NCBI GenBank assembly: GCA_003565575.1
Contig: PXBV01000165.1
Span: 1 to 9,441 of the forward strand
From: Psychroflexus sp.
GTDB lineage: Bacteria > Bacteroidota > Bacteroidia > Flavobacteriales > Flavobacteriaceae
Reading direction: 5' to 3'
Length of the DNA: 9,441 nt
Numbering within the stretch: position 1 is the stretch's first letter; each line of letters opens with the position of its first letter. Under the pieces are notes generated by a model, which was not told where the DNA came from, did no database searches, and saw only the letters and a list, made by a program, of their open reading frames with translations. A program made the translations under genes and the position numbers. Of this stretch, positions 1-6,874 are shown one piece after another.

Positions 1-386
1 TCATTAACTTCATGCCCTCTCATGATTGCAAATGCAAATTCTAATGCTAAACCTACACCGTAAGACACAACAATCATAGGTACAATTTTATAAGCACCAT
101 GTAGAAAAGCTTCTAGAAAAGCAGGGTTTTCTCCTAATTGCGTGTAGTGCTGATAGCCAGCATTCCACATGCCAAAAATCAAGGCAGGTATAAGAGCGAT
201 AACTACTGTTATCATAGTTCTTTTAAGATCTACAGCATCTCTAATGTGAGCTCCTTTCTTTGTAGTGTGATCTGGAACAAACAAGAAGGTATCTAAAGCA
301 TTGATAGCTGGGCGATACTTCTCCAGTTTGTTGCCTGGCTCAAAAGGCTCTTTAATTTGGTCAATTTTTTGTCTAATCCAATTCAT
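1..386 (-). CDS. nqrB: Na+-translocating NADH:quinone reductase subunit B, N-terminal part (cut by the left edge)
   Basis: First 128 codons of NqrB, an integral membrane subunit of the Na+-NQR complex, which oxidises NADH, reduces quinone and pumps Na+ across the inner membrane. The family is known to carry covalently bound FMN and to contribute to quinone and sodium handling; those residues lie beyond the window. Visible here are the NqrB-type soluble N-terminus (MNWIRQKIDQIKEPFEPG, then a conserved RPAINALDTFLFVP stretch), a first hydrophobic segment at about residues 56-74 and a second at about 100-122. The ATG at 384-386 lies 13 bases after the nqrA stop, with no strong Shine-Dalgarno sequence, as is usual in this phylum. 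Order nqrA-nqrB on the same strand matches the conserved nqrABCDEF operon, so nqrC-F are expected to the left. Identification is from sequence character and gene order. Confidence 0.95.
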   Translation of the reverse strand, partial: MNWIRQKIDQIKEPFEPGNKLEKYRPAINALDTFLFVPDHTTKKGAHIRDAVDLKRTMITVVIALIPALIFGMWNAGYQHYTQLGENPAFLEAFLHGAYKIVPMIVVSYGVGLALEFAFAIMRGHEVN

Positions 387-399
387 AGTTATTATAAAT

Positions 400-1743
400 T
401 TATCCTACTTCAGTTATCATTATGTCTAAACCATTGCGAATGATGTCTTGTGCTTCGATTTTAGAGGTATTAGTATAGTCTACAAGAGCAAAGTCTTCTG
501 GCGCTACTTCATAAATGCCTAGACTTTCCATTTTTTCAACATCACCAGCCATACAAGCTTTTATGAGTTGCATCGGAAATATATCTAATGGCATTACCTC
601 TTCCATTTCACCAGTAACCACTAAGGCTCTTTCTTCTCCGTTTAGGTTTGTATTAACTTCATATTTTTTGTTTGGGAATAACCATGACAAAGAAGTTTTG
701 GAAGCAGAGTGTATGTTGTTGTCTTTAAACGGAACCCAACCAAACATTCTGTGTTCATTCCCTTCTGGAATCACAGTGAGTGTATTTGAGAAGAAATTCA
801 AGTAACCATCACTCTCAACTTTTTCGCCAGTAAGCACGTTACCGCTTATTATTCTTGAGTTATCTTCATAGTCTTTCAAAATTGAAGACACCTCAGAACC
901 TATAATCGTTTTGAAATATTTCCTATTCTTCGCAGATGTACCAGTTACTACTACAGTGCGTTGAGCATTGTATTTTCCAGTTCTGAACTGCTCACCTATA
1001 ATAGCAACATCTTCCGGATTAATTGTCCAAACAATCTCACCTCTATTAATGGGTTCAGTCTCATGGATTAAGGTCCCAACATTTCCGGCGGGATGAGGTC
1101 CCGTGATTGTTAAAATCTCAGCATTTTCCACAGTGTGCAGAAAACTATCCGATTTTTTATCTACTCCTAGATATACTTTACCCCCAGTAAGCTTGGTTAA
1201 AGCATTTACGCCATTCTGAAAGTCATCTTGCCTGTCTTTTAAAATAAACTCTTGTGAAGCAGAAAGAGGAGCAGTATCATACGCAGAAATGTAGATGGCC
1301 TTAGGCGTGTCATCTGCATTAGCAGGAATATCATATGGTCGTTGGTTTAAAAAGATTCCAAGACCTGTCGAGAATATTCTATCTTTTACATCAGCAGAAT
1401 CACTCTTAAGAGGATCCATTACACCAAAATCTTTGTATTCAATGGTATCATCCGCTTCGACAATCACATTTAAGATTTTTCTTTTAGCACCTCTCACAAT
1501 TTCCTTAAGCGTACCACTAACAGGAGAAACAACACGTGTTTTGTCTGAATACTTAGAGAAAAAAACTTCGTCTCCAGCTTTTAACTTAGCACCTTCTTTC
1601 AAAACCATTTTTGGAACCAATGAATGAAAATTGGTTGGCCTAAGTCCTATAGTTTTGGATACAGGAGCTTGCTCAATGGTATTTTCAGCCTCACCTTTAA
1701 GGTTAAGCTTTAATCCCTTTTTTATCTTTAAATCTATGGGCAT
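400..1743 (-). CDS. nqrA: Na+-translocating NADH:quinone reductase subunit A
   Basis: NqrA, the cytoplasmic subunit of the Na+-NQR respiratory complex, associated with quinone binding in this family; it has no membrane segment here. The protein opens with the family N-terminus MPIDLKIKKGLKLNLKG, followed by a barrel-sandwich-like region (SLVPKMVLKEGAKLKAGDEV, then SPVSGTLKEIVRG), the highly conserved GPHPAGNVGTLIH stretch, and the C-terminal MQLIKACMAGDVEKMESLGI region. The frame stays open 10 codons further up to a TTG at 1773, but that TTG is the end of a -7 promoter box, so the ATG at 1741-1743 is chosen. This gives 447 residues, the usual NqrA length. It is the first gene of the nqr operon, with nqrB 13 bases downstream, and is divergent from the Plug gene. 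No truncation or odd composition is seen. Confidence 0.96.
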   Translation of the reverse strand: MPIDLKIKKGLKLNLKGEAENTIEQAPVSKTIGLRPTNFHSLVPKMVLKEGAKLKAGDEVFFSKYSDKTRVVSPVSGTLKEIVRGAKRKILNVIVEADDTIEYKDFGVMDPLKSDSADVKDRIFSTGLGIFLNQRPYDIPANADDTPKAIYISAYDTAPLSASQEFILKDRQDDFQNGVNALTKLTGGKVYLGVDKKSDSFLHTVENAEILTITGPHPAGNVGTLIHETEPINRGEIVWTINPEDVAIIGEQFRTGKYNAQRTVVVTGTSAKNRKYFKTIIGSEVSSILKDYEDNSRIISGNVLTGEKVESDGYLNFFSNTLTVIPEGNEHRMFGWVPFKDNNIHSASKTSLSWLFPNKKYEVNTNLNGEERALVVTGEMEEVMPLDIFPMQLIKACMAGDVEKMESLGIYEVAPEDFALVDYTNTSKIEAQDIIRNGLDIMITEVG

Positions 1744-1770
1744 CTGTGAATAAAGTTTTATTTTTGGTTG

Positions 1771-1778
1771 CAAATTTA
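1771..1778 (-). promoter_or_regulatory. Probable nqr operon promoter, -7 box
   Basis: Read on the minus strand this is TAAATTTG, a full match to the Bacteroidota -7 consensus TAnnTTTG, 27 bases before the nqrA ATG. A TTTG at about 1803-1806 could be the -33 element, but the spacer of 24 is longer than the usual 19-21. The box decides the nqrA start, because the alternative TTG start falls inside it. Confidence 0.6.
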
Positions 1779-1822
1779 ATAATTTAAGTCACATCTTTAA
1801 AGCAAACAAATCTTATAGTTTA

Positions 1823-1830
1823 TCTATTTG
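1823..1830 (+). promoter_or_regulatory. Possible Plug gene -7 box (imperfect)
   Basis: TCTATTTG lies 19 bases before the ATG at 1850 and differs from TAnnTTTG at one position. No clear -33 element is visible. The placement is sensible for a promoter divergent from that of nqrA, but the match is weak. Confidence 0.3.
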
Positions 1831-1849
1831 TATTCAATCTAAATTAAAA

Positions 1850-3139
1850 ATGAGAAACACAAAATTAGTTTTTAAATACCTAATCTCAAAAACTTTAGCT
1901 ATTATTTTAATTAGCTTTATAAATTTCACAACAAAAGCCCAGCAAGTGTATGAGACTCTTCCTCCAGACTACATAAAAACCATTGAGTTTTATGGCAGTC
2001 AAAATGAATTCAGCGGTACTCCTGTTATTGCTCTTGGTGAGTCTTTACACCTAAAGTTTGATGATTTAACCGCTTCAGAAAGTGATTACTATTATGAAAT
2101 AGAGCATTTTAATTTTGATTGGACACCATCAAAGCTAGCTAAGAATGAATTTCTAGAAGGCTTTGACAACATCAGACTTTTCGATTTTAAAAATTCATTT
2201 AGCACCTTACAATCCTACACTCATTATGATTTGAAACTTCCAAACAATAATACCAGACGTTTTAAAGTGAGTGGTAATTACATGCTAAAAATTTATAATT
2301 CTGATAAACAAATTTTATTTTCAAGGAAATTTATCGTTTTTGAAAACCTGGTTAATGCTGCAATAACAATTAGACGAACACGTGAACTAGACTTCATAGG
2401 TCAAAAACAAGTTGTAAACTTTGAAGTTGGTAGAGATGGATTCATTTTCAGAAACCCCGAACAAACGGTGAAAACTGTCGTTGTACAAAACAATGATTTT
2501 AATACGGCCATTTATGACTTGAAACCACAATTTAACCAAGGCAATAAACTGATTTATAGATATGACAAAGAATCATCGTTTTGGGGTGGAAATGAATATT
2601 TAAATTTTGACAACAAAGATATAAGACAAGGAACTTCTAGAATACAACGAGTAGAACTTAATGATCTTTATAATTCTTATTTGTACCCTAACTTTGTTAG
2701 AGACGGCAGGAGGTATACATTTAATCCCGATATTAATGGAGGGTTTAGAATAAACACCATGCAAGGTCAAGATGTAGATAATGAATCTGAATACGCAAGG
2801 GTTCATTTCACCCTACAAAATAATAAAGATTTAGATGGAGGAGAAATTCACCTTTACGGTAGATTCAATAATTACGTATTAGATGATAGTACTATGATGC
2901 TTCCTGATGAAAGAAGAAAAGATACTTACGTTAATGACTTAGTTTTAAAGCAAGGTTTTTACAATTATAAATATGTGTATTTAGACAAGAACGGCAACTT
3001 CGACGAAGGGTTTATTAGCGGCAACCATGATATTACAGAAAATGACTACCAAGTTATAGTTTATTACAGAGACATAGGAGCTAGATTTGATAGAGTAATA
3101 GGTGTTGGGAATGCAAACAGCAGAGACATTATCAATTAA
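1850..3139 (+). CDS. Type IX secretion system Plug protein (DUF5103), secreted
   Basis: A 429-residue exported protein of the DUF5103 family. A member of this family was identified in Flavobacterium johnsoniae as the Plug that closes the periplasmic end of the SprA translocon of the type IX secretion system. The N-terminus is a signal peptide: charged MRNTKLVFKY, a hydrophobic core at about residues 16-24, and probable cleavage after TTKA at residue 30, leaving QQVYETLPPDYIKTI as mature start. The rest is soluble, rich in aromatic, Asn and Asp residues, with family-typical stretches such as YYYEIEHFNFDW, a central RRYTFNPDINGGFRIN, and a C-terminal ENDYQVIVYYRDIGARFDRV. No lipobox cysteine and no T9SS C-terminal sorting domain is seen, consistent with a periplasmic component rather than a cargo. 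It stands alone, divergent from nqrA and ahead of pruA, away from other T9SS genes. The family assignment is from recall, not a profile search. Confidence 0.85.
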   Translation: MRNTKLVFKYLISKTLAIILISFINFTTKAQQVYETLPPDYIKTIEFYGSQNEFSGTPVIALGESLHLKFDDLTASESDYYYEIEHFNFDWTPSKLAKNEFLEGFDNIRLFDFKNSFSTLQSYTHYDLKLPNNNTRRFKVSGNYMLKIYNSDKQILFSRKFIVFENLVNAAITIRRTRELDFIGQKQVVNFEVGRDGFIFRNPEQTVKTVVVQNNDFNTAIYDLKPQFNQGNKLIYRYDKESSFWGGNEYLNFDNKDIRQGTSRIQRVELNDLYNSYLYPNFVRDGRRYTFNPDINGGFRINTMQGQDVDNESEYARVHFTLQNNKDLDGGEIHLYGRFNNYVLDDSTMMLPDERRKDTYVNDLVLKQGFYNYKYVYLDKNGNFDEGFISGNHDITENDYQVIVYYRDIGARFDRVIGVGNANSRDIIN

Positions 3140-3161
3140 TGACTTATTAAGACAAATTAAT

Positions 3162-3185
3162 AAAAGCTTATTAGCATAAGTTTTT
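3162..3185 (+). terminator. Possible terminator after the Plug gene
   Basis: Arms AAAAGCTTA (3162-3170) and TAAGTTTTT (3177-3185) pair over 9 positions, with one G-U wobble, around a 6-base loop; the second arm ends in five T. It begins 22 bases after the stop codon. The stem is AT-rich and weak, so termination is plausible rather than certain. Confidence 0.4.
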
Positions 3186-3203
3186 CTAACTAAGAATATC
3201 TGT

Positions 3204-3211
3204 TATATTTG
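3204..3211 (+). promoter_or_regulatory. Probable pruA promoter, -7 box
   Basis: TATATTTG matches TAnnTTTG in full, 39 bases before the pruA ATG and 64 bases after the Plug stop. A T-run at 3181-3185 is the only candidate for a degenerate -33 element at about the right distance. It suggests that pruA is transcribed separately from the Plug gene. Confidence 0.55.
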
Positions 3212-3250
3212 CAAAAATAGTATCAATTAATTAAAAAAAATACAATAATT

Positions 3251-4876
3251 ATGGGAAAAGGATATTTTCAAGTGCCATCTGCCATCAATGAACCAATTAA
3301 ATCATACGCTCCTGGTTCTCCAGAGAGAGCTTCAATTGAGAAGATGTACAACAAAATTTACAATGAAAAAGCAGAAGTCCCTCTATATATTGGTAGTGAA
3401 GAAATTAAAACTGGAAATACAAAAAGCATAAGACCACCACATGATCATCAGCATGAAGTTGGTGTCTACCACTTAGCAGAAGAAAAGCATGTAGACCAAG
3501 CTATAGAAACAGCTTTAGAAGCTAGAAAGGAATGGGCAAAGCTTCCATGGGAACAAAGAGCTGCTGTGTTTCTAAAAGCAGCTGATTTAATTGCTGGCCC
3601 TTACCGAGACAAGATGAACGCTACAACCATGATAGGTCAGTCTAAAACTGTTTTTCAAGCTGAAATCGACTCTGCTTGTGAAATTTGTGATTTCTTAAGA
3701 TTTAATGTAGAATACATGACTGAAATCTACAGAGAACAACCTGAATCTGCAGAAAATGAATGGAACCGTGTAGAGCACAGACCACTAGAAGGCTTTGTTT
3801 ACGCTATAACACCTTTCAATTTTACAGCTATTGCTGGAAATCTGCCAACTAGTGCAGCTTTGATGGGTAATGTAACAGTTTGGAAGCCTAGCGATAGCCA
3901 GATGCTATCCGCTCAAGTATTGATGGAAGTTTTTAAAGAAGCTGGAATACCTGACGGTGTTATCAATATGATTGTTGGCGACCCGGTAATGATTACAGAT
4001 AAAATTTTAGCAAGAAAAGAATTTGCAGGCGTACACTTTACTGGAAGTACCAACATCTTCAAAGGAATTTGGGCCAAAATTGGAGAGAACATCAATAATT
4101 ATAATACCTATCCAAGAATAGTTGGTGAAACTGGAGGGAAAGATTTCATAATTGCCCATAAATCTGCCAACCCTCAAGTAGTAGCAACTGCCTTGTTACG
4201 AGGAGCTTTTGAATTTCAAGGACAGAAATGTAGTGCTGCATCTAGGTCTTACATCTCAAGCAGCTTATGGCCAGAAGTAAAAGAGCGCTTGGTTAAAGAT
4301 GTAAAGTCAATAAAAATGGGTTCTACTGGTGACCTAAGCAACTTTATGGGTGCTGTTATTCATGAACAATCTTTTGACAAGCTTTCTGAATACATAGAGC
4401 GCGCCAAAAAAAGCGATGAAACTGAAATTATTGTGGGAGGAGGCTGTGATAAATCTAAAGGTTATTTTGTTGAACCTACTGTTATTGTAACTACCAACCC
4501 ACAATATGAAACCATGGTAGAAGAACTGTTTGGACCAGTATTAACGCTTTATGTATATGATGATGACAAGTATGAAGAAACGCTTCATCTTGTAGATAAC
4601 ACAAGTCAATATGGCTTAACGGGAGCTATTATTTCTACAGATCGTTACGCCGCATCTTTAGCTACAGATATTTTACAAAACTCTGCAGGTAACTTCTATA
4701 TAAATGATAAATGTACAGGTGCTGTAGTAGGAAGACAACCTTTTGGAGGTGCAAGAAATAGTGGTACTAATGACAAAGCAGGTTCAAAACTAAACCTATT
4801 AAGATGGTCTTCACCACGATTGATTAAAGAAACATTTGTACCCGCTACAGACTATAGATACCCTCACATGGGATAA
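3251..4876 (+). CDS. pruA: L-glutamate gamma-semialdehyde (1-pyrroline-5-carboxylate) dehydrogenase
   Basis: Cytoplasmic NAD+-dependent aldehyde dehydrogenase catalysing the second step of proline breakdown, glutamate semialdehyde to glutamate. At 541 residues it is the monofunctional form with the long N-terminal extension, like the eukaryotic ALDH4A1 type, not the PutA fusion. Catalytic features are all present: ITPFNFTA with the oxyanion Asn190, WKPSD with cofactor-binding Lys212, FTGST at 263-267 (Rossmann fold), general-base Glu293 in VGETGGKDF, nucleophile Cys327 in QGQKCSAASR, and EELFGPVL at 424-431. The C-terminal motif FGGARNSGTNDKAG and the start GKGYFQVPSAINEPI are typical of this subfamily. 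No proline dehydrogenase (putA) gene lies beside it in this window. It has its own promoter upstream and shares a two-way terminator with the convergent rsmG. Confidence 0.96.
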   Translation: MGKGYFQVPSAINEPIKSYAPGSPERASIEKMYNKIYNEKAEVPLYIGSEEIKTGNTKSIRPPHDHQHEVGVYHLAEEKHVDQAIETALEARKEWAKLPWEQRAAVFLKAADLIAGPYRDKMNATTMIGQSKTVFQAEIDSACEICDFLRFNVEYMTEIYREQPESAENEWNRVEHRPLEGFVYAITPFNFTAIAGNLPTSAALMGNVTVWKPSDSQMLSAQVLMEVFKEAGIPDGVINMIVGDPVMITDKILARKEFAGVHFTGSTNIFKGIWAKIGENINNYNTYPRIVGETGGKDFIIAHKSANPQVVATALLRGAFEFQGQKCSAASRSYISSSLWPEVKERLVKDVKSIKMGSTGDLSNFMGAVIHEQSFDKLSEYIERAKKSDETEIIVGGGCDKSKGYFVEPTVIVTTNPQYETMVEELFGPVLTLYVYDDDKYEETLHLVDNTSQYGLTGAIISTDRYAASLATDILQNSAGNFYINDKCTGAVVGRQPFGGARNSGTNDKAGSKLNLLRWSSPRLIKETFVPATDYRYPHMG

Positions 4877-4903
4877 TTTTCAATCTTATAAATCATCAAG
4901 ATT

Positions 4904-4941
4904 AAAAAAAGCTCCTCATTAATATATGAGGAGCTTTTTTT
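4904..4941. terminator. Bidirectional rho-independent terminator between pruA and rsmG
   Basis: A perfect 9-bp stem, GCTCCTCAT (4911-4919) with ATGAGGAGC (4926-4934), closes a 6-base loop. It is preceded by seven A (4904-4910) and followed by seven T (4935-4941), so it reads as an intrinsic terminator on both strands. It starts 27 bases after the pruA stop and lies 7 bases beyond the rsmG stop, serving both convergent genes. Confidence 0.93.
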
Positions 4942-4947
4942 GTTATG

Positions 4948-5577
4948 CTAACCTTTATACTTCATTGGCAGGTAAACCACCTTTTTGGTGTCAAAAAAAT
5001 CTTCAGAAAAGAAATCAGACAAGGGATAAAGTTCAACAGTTTTATAAGGTTCTAGCTCATCAGATAAATCTCCTCCCTTCAAATATAAAATGCCATTTTT
5101 TCTTTCGTGAGTAGACACTTTTGCTACTTTGCCCTTAACCCATCGGACAAAACTCGGCATAACGGCCACAGCTCTGCTTACAATAAAATCATATTCACCA
5201 GAGATATTTTCAACCCTATCATTAATGGCGGTAACGTTGTCAAGATTTAAAGCATCTTTTACCTCTTCTACTACTTTAATTTTTTTGCCAATGCTATCTA
5301 CAAGAGTAAATTGAGATTCTGGAAAGAGTATAGCAAGCGGAATTCCAGGAAAACCACCACCAGTCCCAACATCTAAAACTTTAGAACCTGGTAAAAAGGA
5401 TTGAACTTTAGCAATACCTAAACTATGCAAAACATGCCTAATGTAGATTTCATCAATATCCTTTCGAGATACCACATTAATTTTTTGATTCCAATCTTTA
5501 TAAACCTCAGCAATTAATTCGAACTGCCTAAGCTGCTCTTCAGTCAAATTTGGGAAATACTGTTTTATTAATTTCAA
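4948..5577 (-). CDS. rsmG: 16S rRNA (guanine527-N7)-methyltransferase
   Basis: RsmG (GidB) uses S-adenosylmethionine to methylate N7 of G527 in 16S rRNA; loss in other bacteria gives low-level streptomycin resistance. The 209-residue length is normal for the family. Visible motifs are DWNQKINVVSRKD at 28-40, HVLHSL at 48-53, the SAM-binding VLDVGTGGGFPGIPLAI at 67-83, the acidic Asp94 in TLVDS, FIVSRAVA at 131-138 and LKGG at 166-169. The start is TTG at 5575-5577: the family N-terminus (KLIKQYFPNLTEEQ) begins exactly there, and no in-frame ATG or GTG lies nearby upstream. A -7 box sits 19 bases before it. The gene is convergent with pruA and divergent from the desaturase gene. Confidence 0.95.
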   Translation of the reverse strand: MKLIKQYFPNLTEEQLRQFELIAEVYKDWNQKINVVSRKDIDEIYIRHVLHSLGIAKVQSFLPGSKVLDVGTGGGFPGIPLAILFPESQFTLVDSIGKKIKVVEEVKDALNLDNVTAINDRVENISGEYDFIVSRAVAVMPSFVRWVKGKVAKVSTHERKNGILYLKGGDLSDELEPYKTVELYPLSDFFSEDFFDTKKVVYLPMKYKG

Positions 5578-5580
5578 AAT

Positions 5581-5682
5581 ATGCGTTTTAAGAAAACAAA
5601 AATAGTAGTTATAAACATTCTCTTGTTAATTAATAAGGCTAATTCACAAGAGAATAAAAGAAATTATGCCATAGCACGTTAA
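5581..5682 (+). CDS. Doubtful 33-codon ORF resembling an orphan signal peptide
   Basis: ATG at 5581 to TAA at 5680-5682 encodes a basic start (MRFKKTK), a hydrophobic core (IVVINILLLI) and a polar NKANSQ region that could be cleaved, then only about ten residues before the stop. This has the shape of a Bacteroidota export signal with the mature protein missing. It could be the remnant of a lost secreted-protein gene, a tiny exported peptide or chance in AT-rich DNA. No -7 box is visible in front of it: the upstream bases are the start of rsmG on the other strand. Confidence 0.2.
   Translation: MRFKKTKIVVINILLLINKANSQENKRNYAIAR
5597..5604 (-). promoter_or_regulatory. Probable rsmG promoter, -7 box
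   Basis: On the minus strand this reads TATTTTTG, a full match to TAnnTTTG, 19 bases before the TTG start of rsmG. The -33 region has no clear TTTG; it overlaps the left arm of the inverted repeat at 5617-5655. Confidence 0.5.
5617..5655. repeat. Long inverted repeat in the rsmG upstream region
   Basis: ATTCTCTTGT (5617-5626) and ACAAGAGAAT (5646-5655) are perfect reverse complements. After one mismatch the pairing resumes for five more positions (5628-5632 with 5640-5644), leaving a 7-base loop. It covers the position where the rsmG -33 element should lie. There is no flanking T-run, so it does not look like an intrinsic terminator; an operator or cruciform-type site is a guess. Confidence 0.6.
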
Positions 5683-5740
5683 TCATTAATAAATCCAACA
5701 CAATTATAAGTTGTTCAAAGCATCGATATAGATTAATTTT

Positions 5741-5748
5741 TATATTTG
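5741..5748 (+). promoter_or_regulatory. Probable promoter of the desaturase-aminotransferase pair, -7 box
   Basis: TATATTTG matches TAnnTTTG in full, 22 bases before the desaturase ATG. The nearest TTG upstream (5711-5713) is 27 bases away, too far for a standard -33 element. Confidence 0.55.
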
Positions 5749-5770
5749 TTTTTTAAATATATTAAGTACA

Positions 5771-6865
5771 ATGGCAAACACCACAATTAAATTTTCTAGA
5801 AAAGACCCTCAAAAATTTTTTAAAACCTTAAACAAAAGAGTAAATCAATATTTTACAGAAAACAAAATCAAAAAAACAGGTAATTGGAAGCTTCACATCA
5901 AAACTATAGTGATGTTCAGCTTATTTCTAAGTCCATATTTCCTTATTTTATTTTTAGATATTTCTGACTGGTGGAAGCTTTTATTTACTGTTCTAATGGG
6001 AGTAGGCATGGCTGGAGTAGGCATGAATGTGATGCACGATGGAAACCACGGCACATACTCCAGAAAAAAATGGGTCAACAAATTTATGGGAAGTTCCATT
6101 TATATTTTGGCAGGTAACGTTTACAACTGGCAGGTACAACATAACGTTTTACATCACACTTACACCAACATTCATGGGCATGATGAAGATATTGACGCTG
6201 GTGGTATCATTCGGTTTTCAAAACACGCCAAATGGAAACGCTTTCATAAATTTCAACACATCTATTCCATATTACTTTACGGACTACTCACCTTTAACTG
6301 GGCTTTGACCTCAGATTTTAAACAAACCAAACGTTACTTAAAACGTAAATTATCTTATGGAAAAATGCCAACCAAATGGAAGCAATGGAGCATGCTAGCT
6401 GTAACCAAAGCTCTTTATTTAGGCATATGGATCATCATCCCTATTATAATAGGTATTACCTGGTGGAAAGTACTACTTGGCTTTTTTGTCATGCACTACT
6501 CTGCCGGGTTGATTTTGAGCATCATTTTTCAATTGGCACACATGGTAGAAAACAACGAAATGCCTATGCCAAACGAAGTGGGTGAAATGAAAAACACCTG
6601 GGCCATTCATCAACTTTTTACCACCACCAATTTTGCGACTAGAAATAAAATCATCAACTGGTTTAGCGGCGGACTCAATCATCAAGTAGAGCATCACATT
6701 TTCCCTAACATAAGTCATATACATTACGATAAAATCAGTAAAATTGTAAAAGAAACTGCAAAAGAATTCAATCTACCTTACAATGAGTATGAATCTACAA
6801 GAGAAGCCATAAAATCTCACTTTAGACATTTAAAAATGCTCGGTAGCAAACCGCAATTATCCTAA
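5771..6865 (+). CDS. Membrane fatty acid (acyl-CoA type) desaturase
   Basis: A 364-residue integral membrane di-iron desaturase, expected to insert a cis double bond into a fatty acyl chain in the cytoplasmic membrane using O2 and electrons from a ferredoxin or similar donor. The three histidine boxes are intact: HDGNHG at 89-94, HNVLHH at 124-129, and QVEHH at 305-309. Hydrophobic spans fall at about 45-62, 70-88, 165-180, 215-232 and 235-256. The Gln at the start of the third box is the signature of front-end (delta-5/delta-6, linoleoyl-CoA type) desaturases, whereas most other desaturases have His there. Unlike eukaryotic front-end enzymes it has no fused cytochrome b5 domain (no HPGG motif), so a separate electron donor is needed. 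The regiospecificity is inferred only. The aminotransferase gene starts 9 bases downstream, suggesting co-transcription, although the two functions have no obvious link. Confidence 0.92.
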   Translation: MANTTIKFSRKDPQKFFKTLNKRVNQYFTENKIKKTGNWKLHIKTIVMFSLFLSPYFLILFLDISDWWKLLFTVLMGVGMAGVGMNVMHDGNHGTYSRKKWVNKFMGSSIYILAGNVYNWQVQHNVLHHTYTNIHGHDEDIDAGGIIRFSKHAKWKRFHKFQHIYSILLYGLLTFNWALTSDFKQTKRYLKRKLSYGKMPTKWKQWSMLAVTKALYLGIWIIIPIIIGITWWKVLLGFFVMHYSAGLILSIIFQLAHMVENNEMPMPNEVGEMKNTWAIHQLFTTTNFATRNKIINWFSGGLNHQVEHHIFPNISHIHYDKISKIVKETAKEFNLPYNEYESTREAIKSHFRHLKMLGSKPQLS

Positions 6866-6874
6866 AAAACAACA

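Noticed and set aside
515..805. Plus-strand open frame of 96 codons inside nqrA
   Set aside because: It lies fully within nqrA on the opposite strand, has no family character, and nqrA is unmistakable.
1295..1627. Plus-strand open frame of 110 codons inside nqrA
   Set aside because: Antisense shadow of nqrA, with no promoter and no recognisable domain.
4926..5114. Plus-strand open frame of 62 codons starting in the pruA terminator
   Set aside because: It begins inside the terminator hairpin and overlaps rsmG on the other strand.
6376..6724. Short open frames on both strands within the desaturase gene
   Set aside because: Shadows of the desaturase, whose three histidine boxes fix the true frame.
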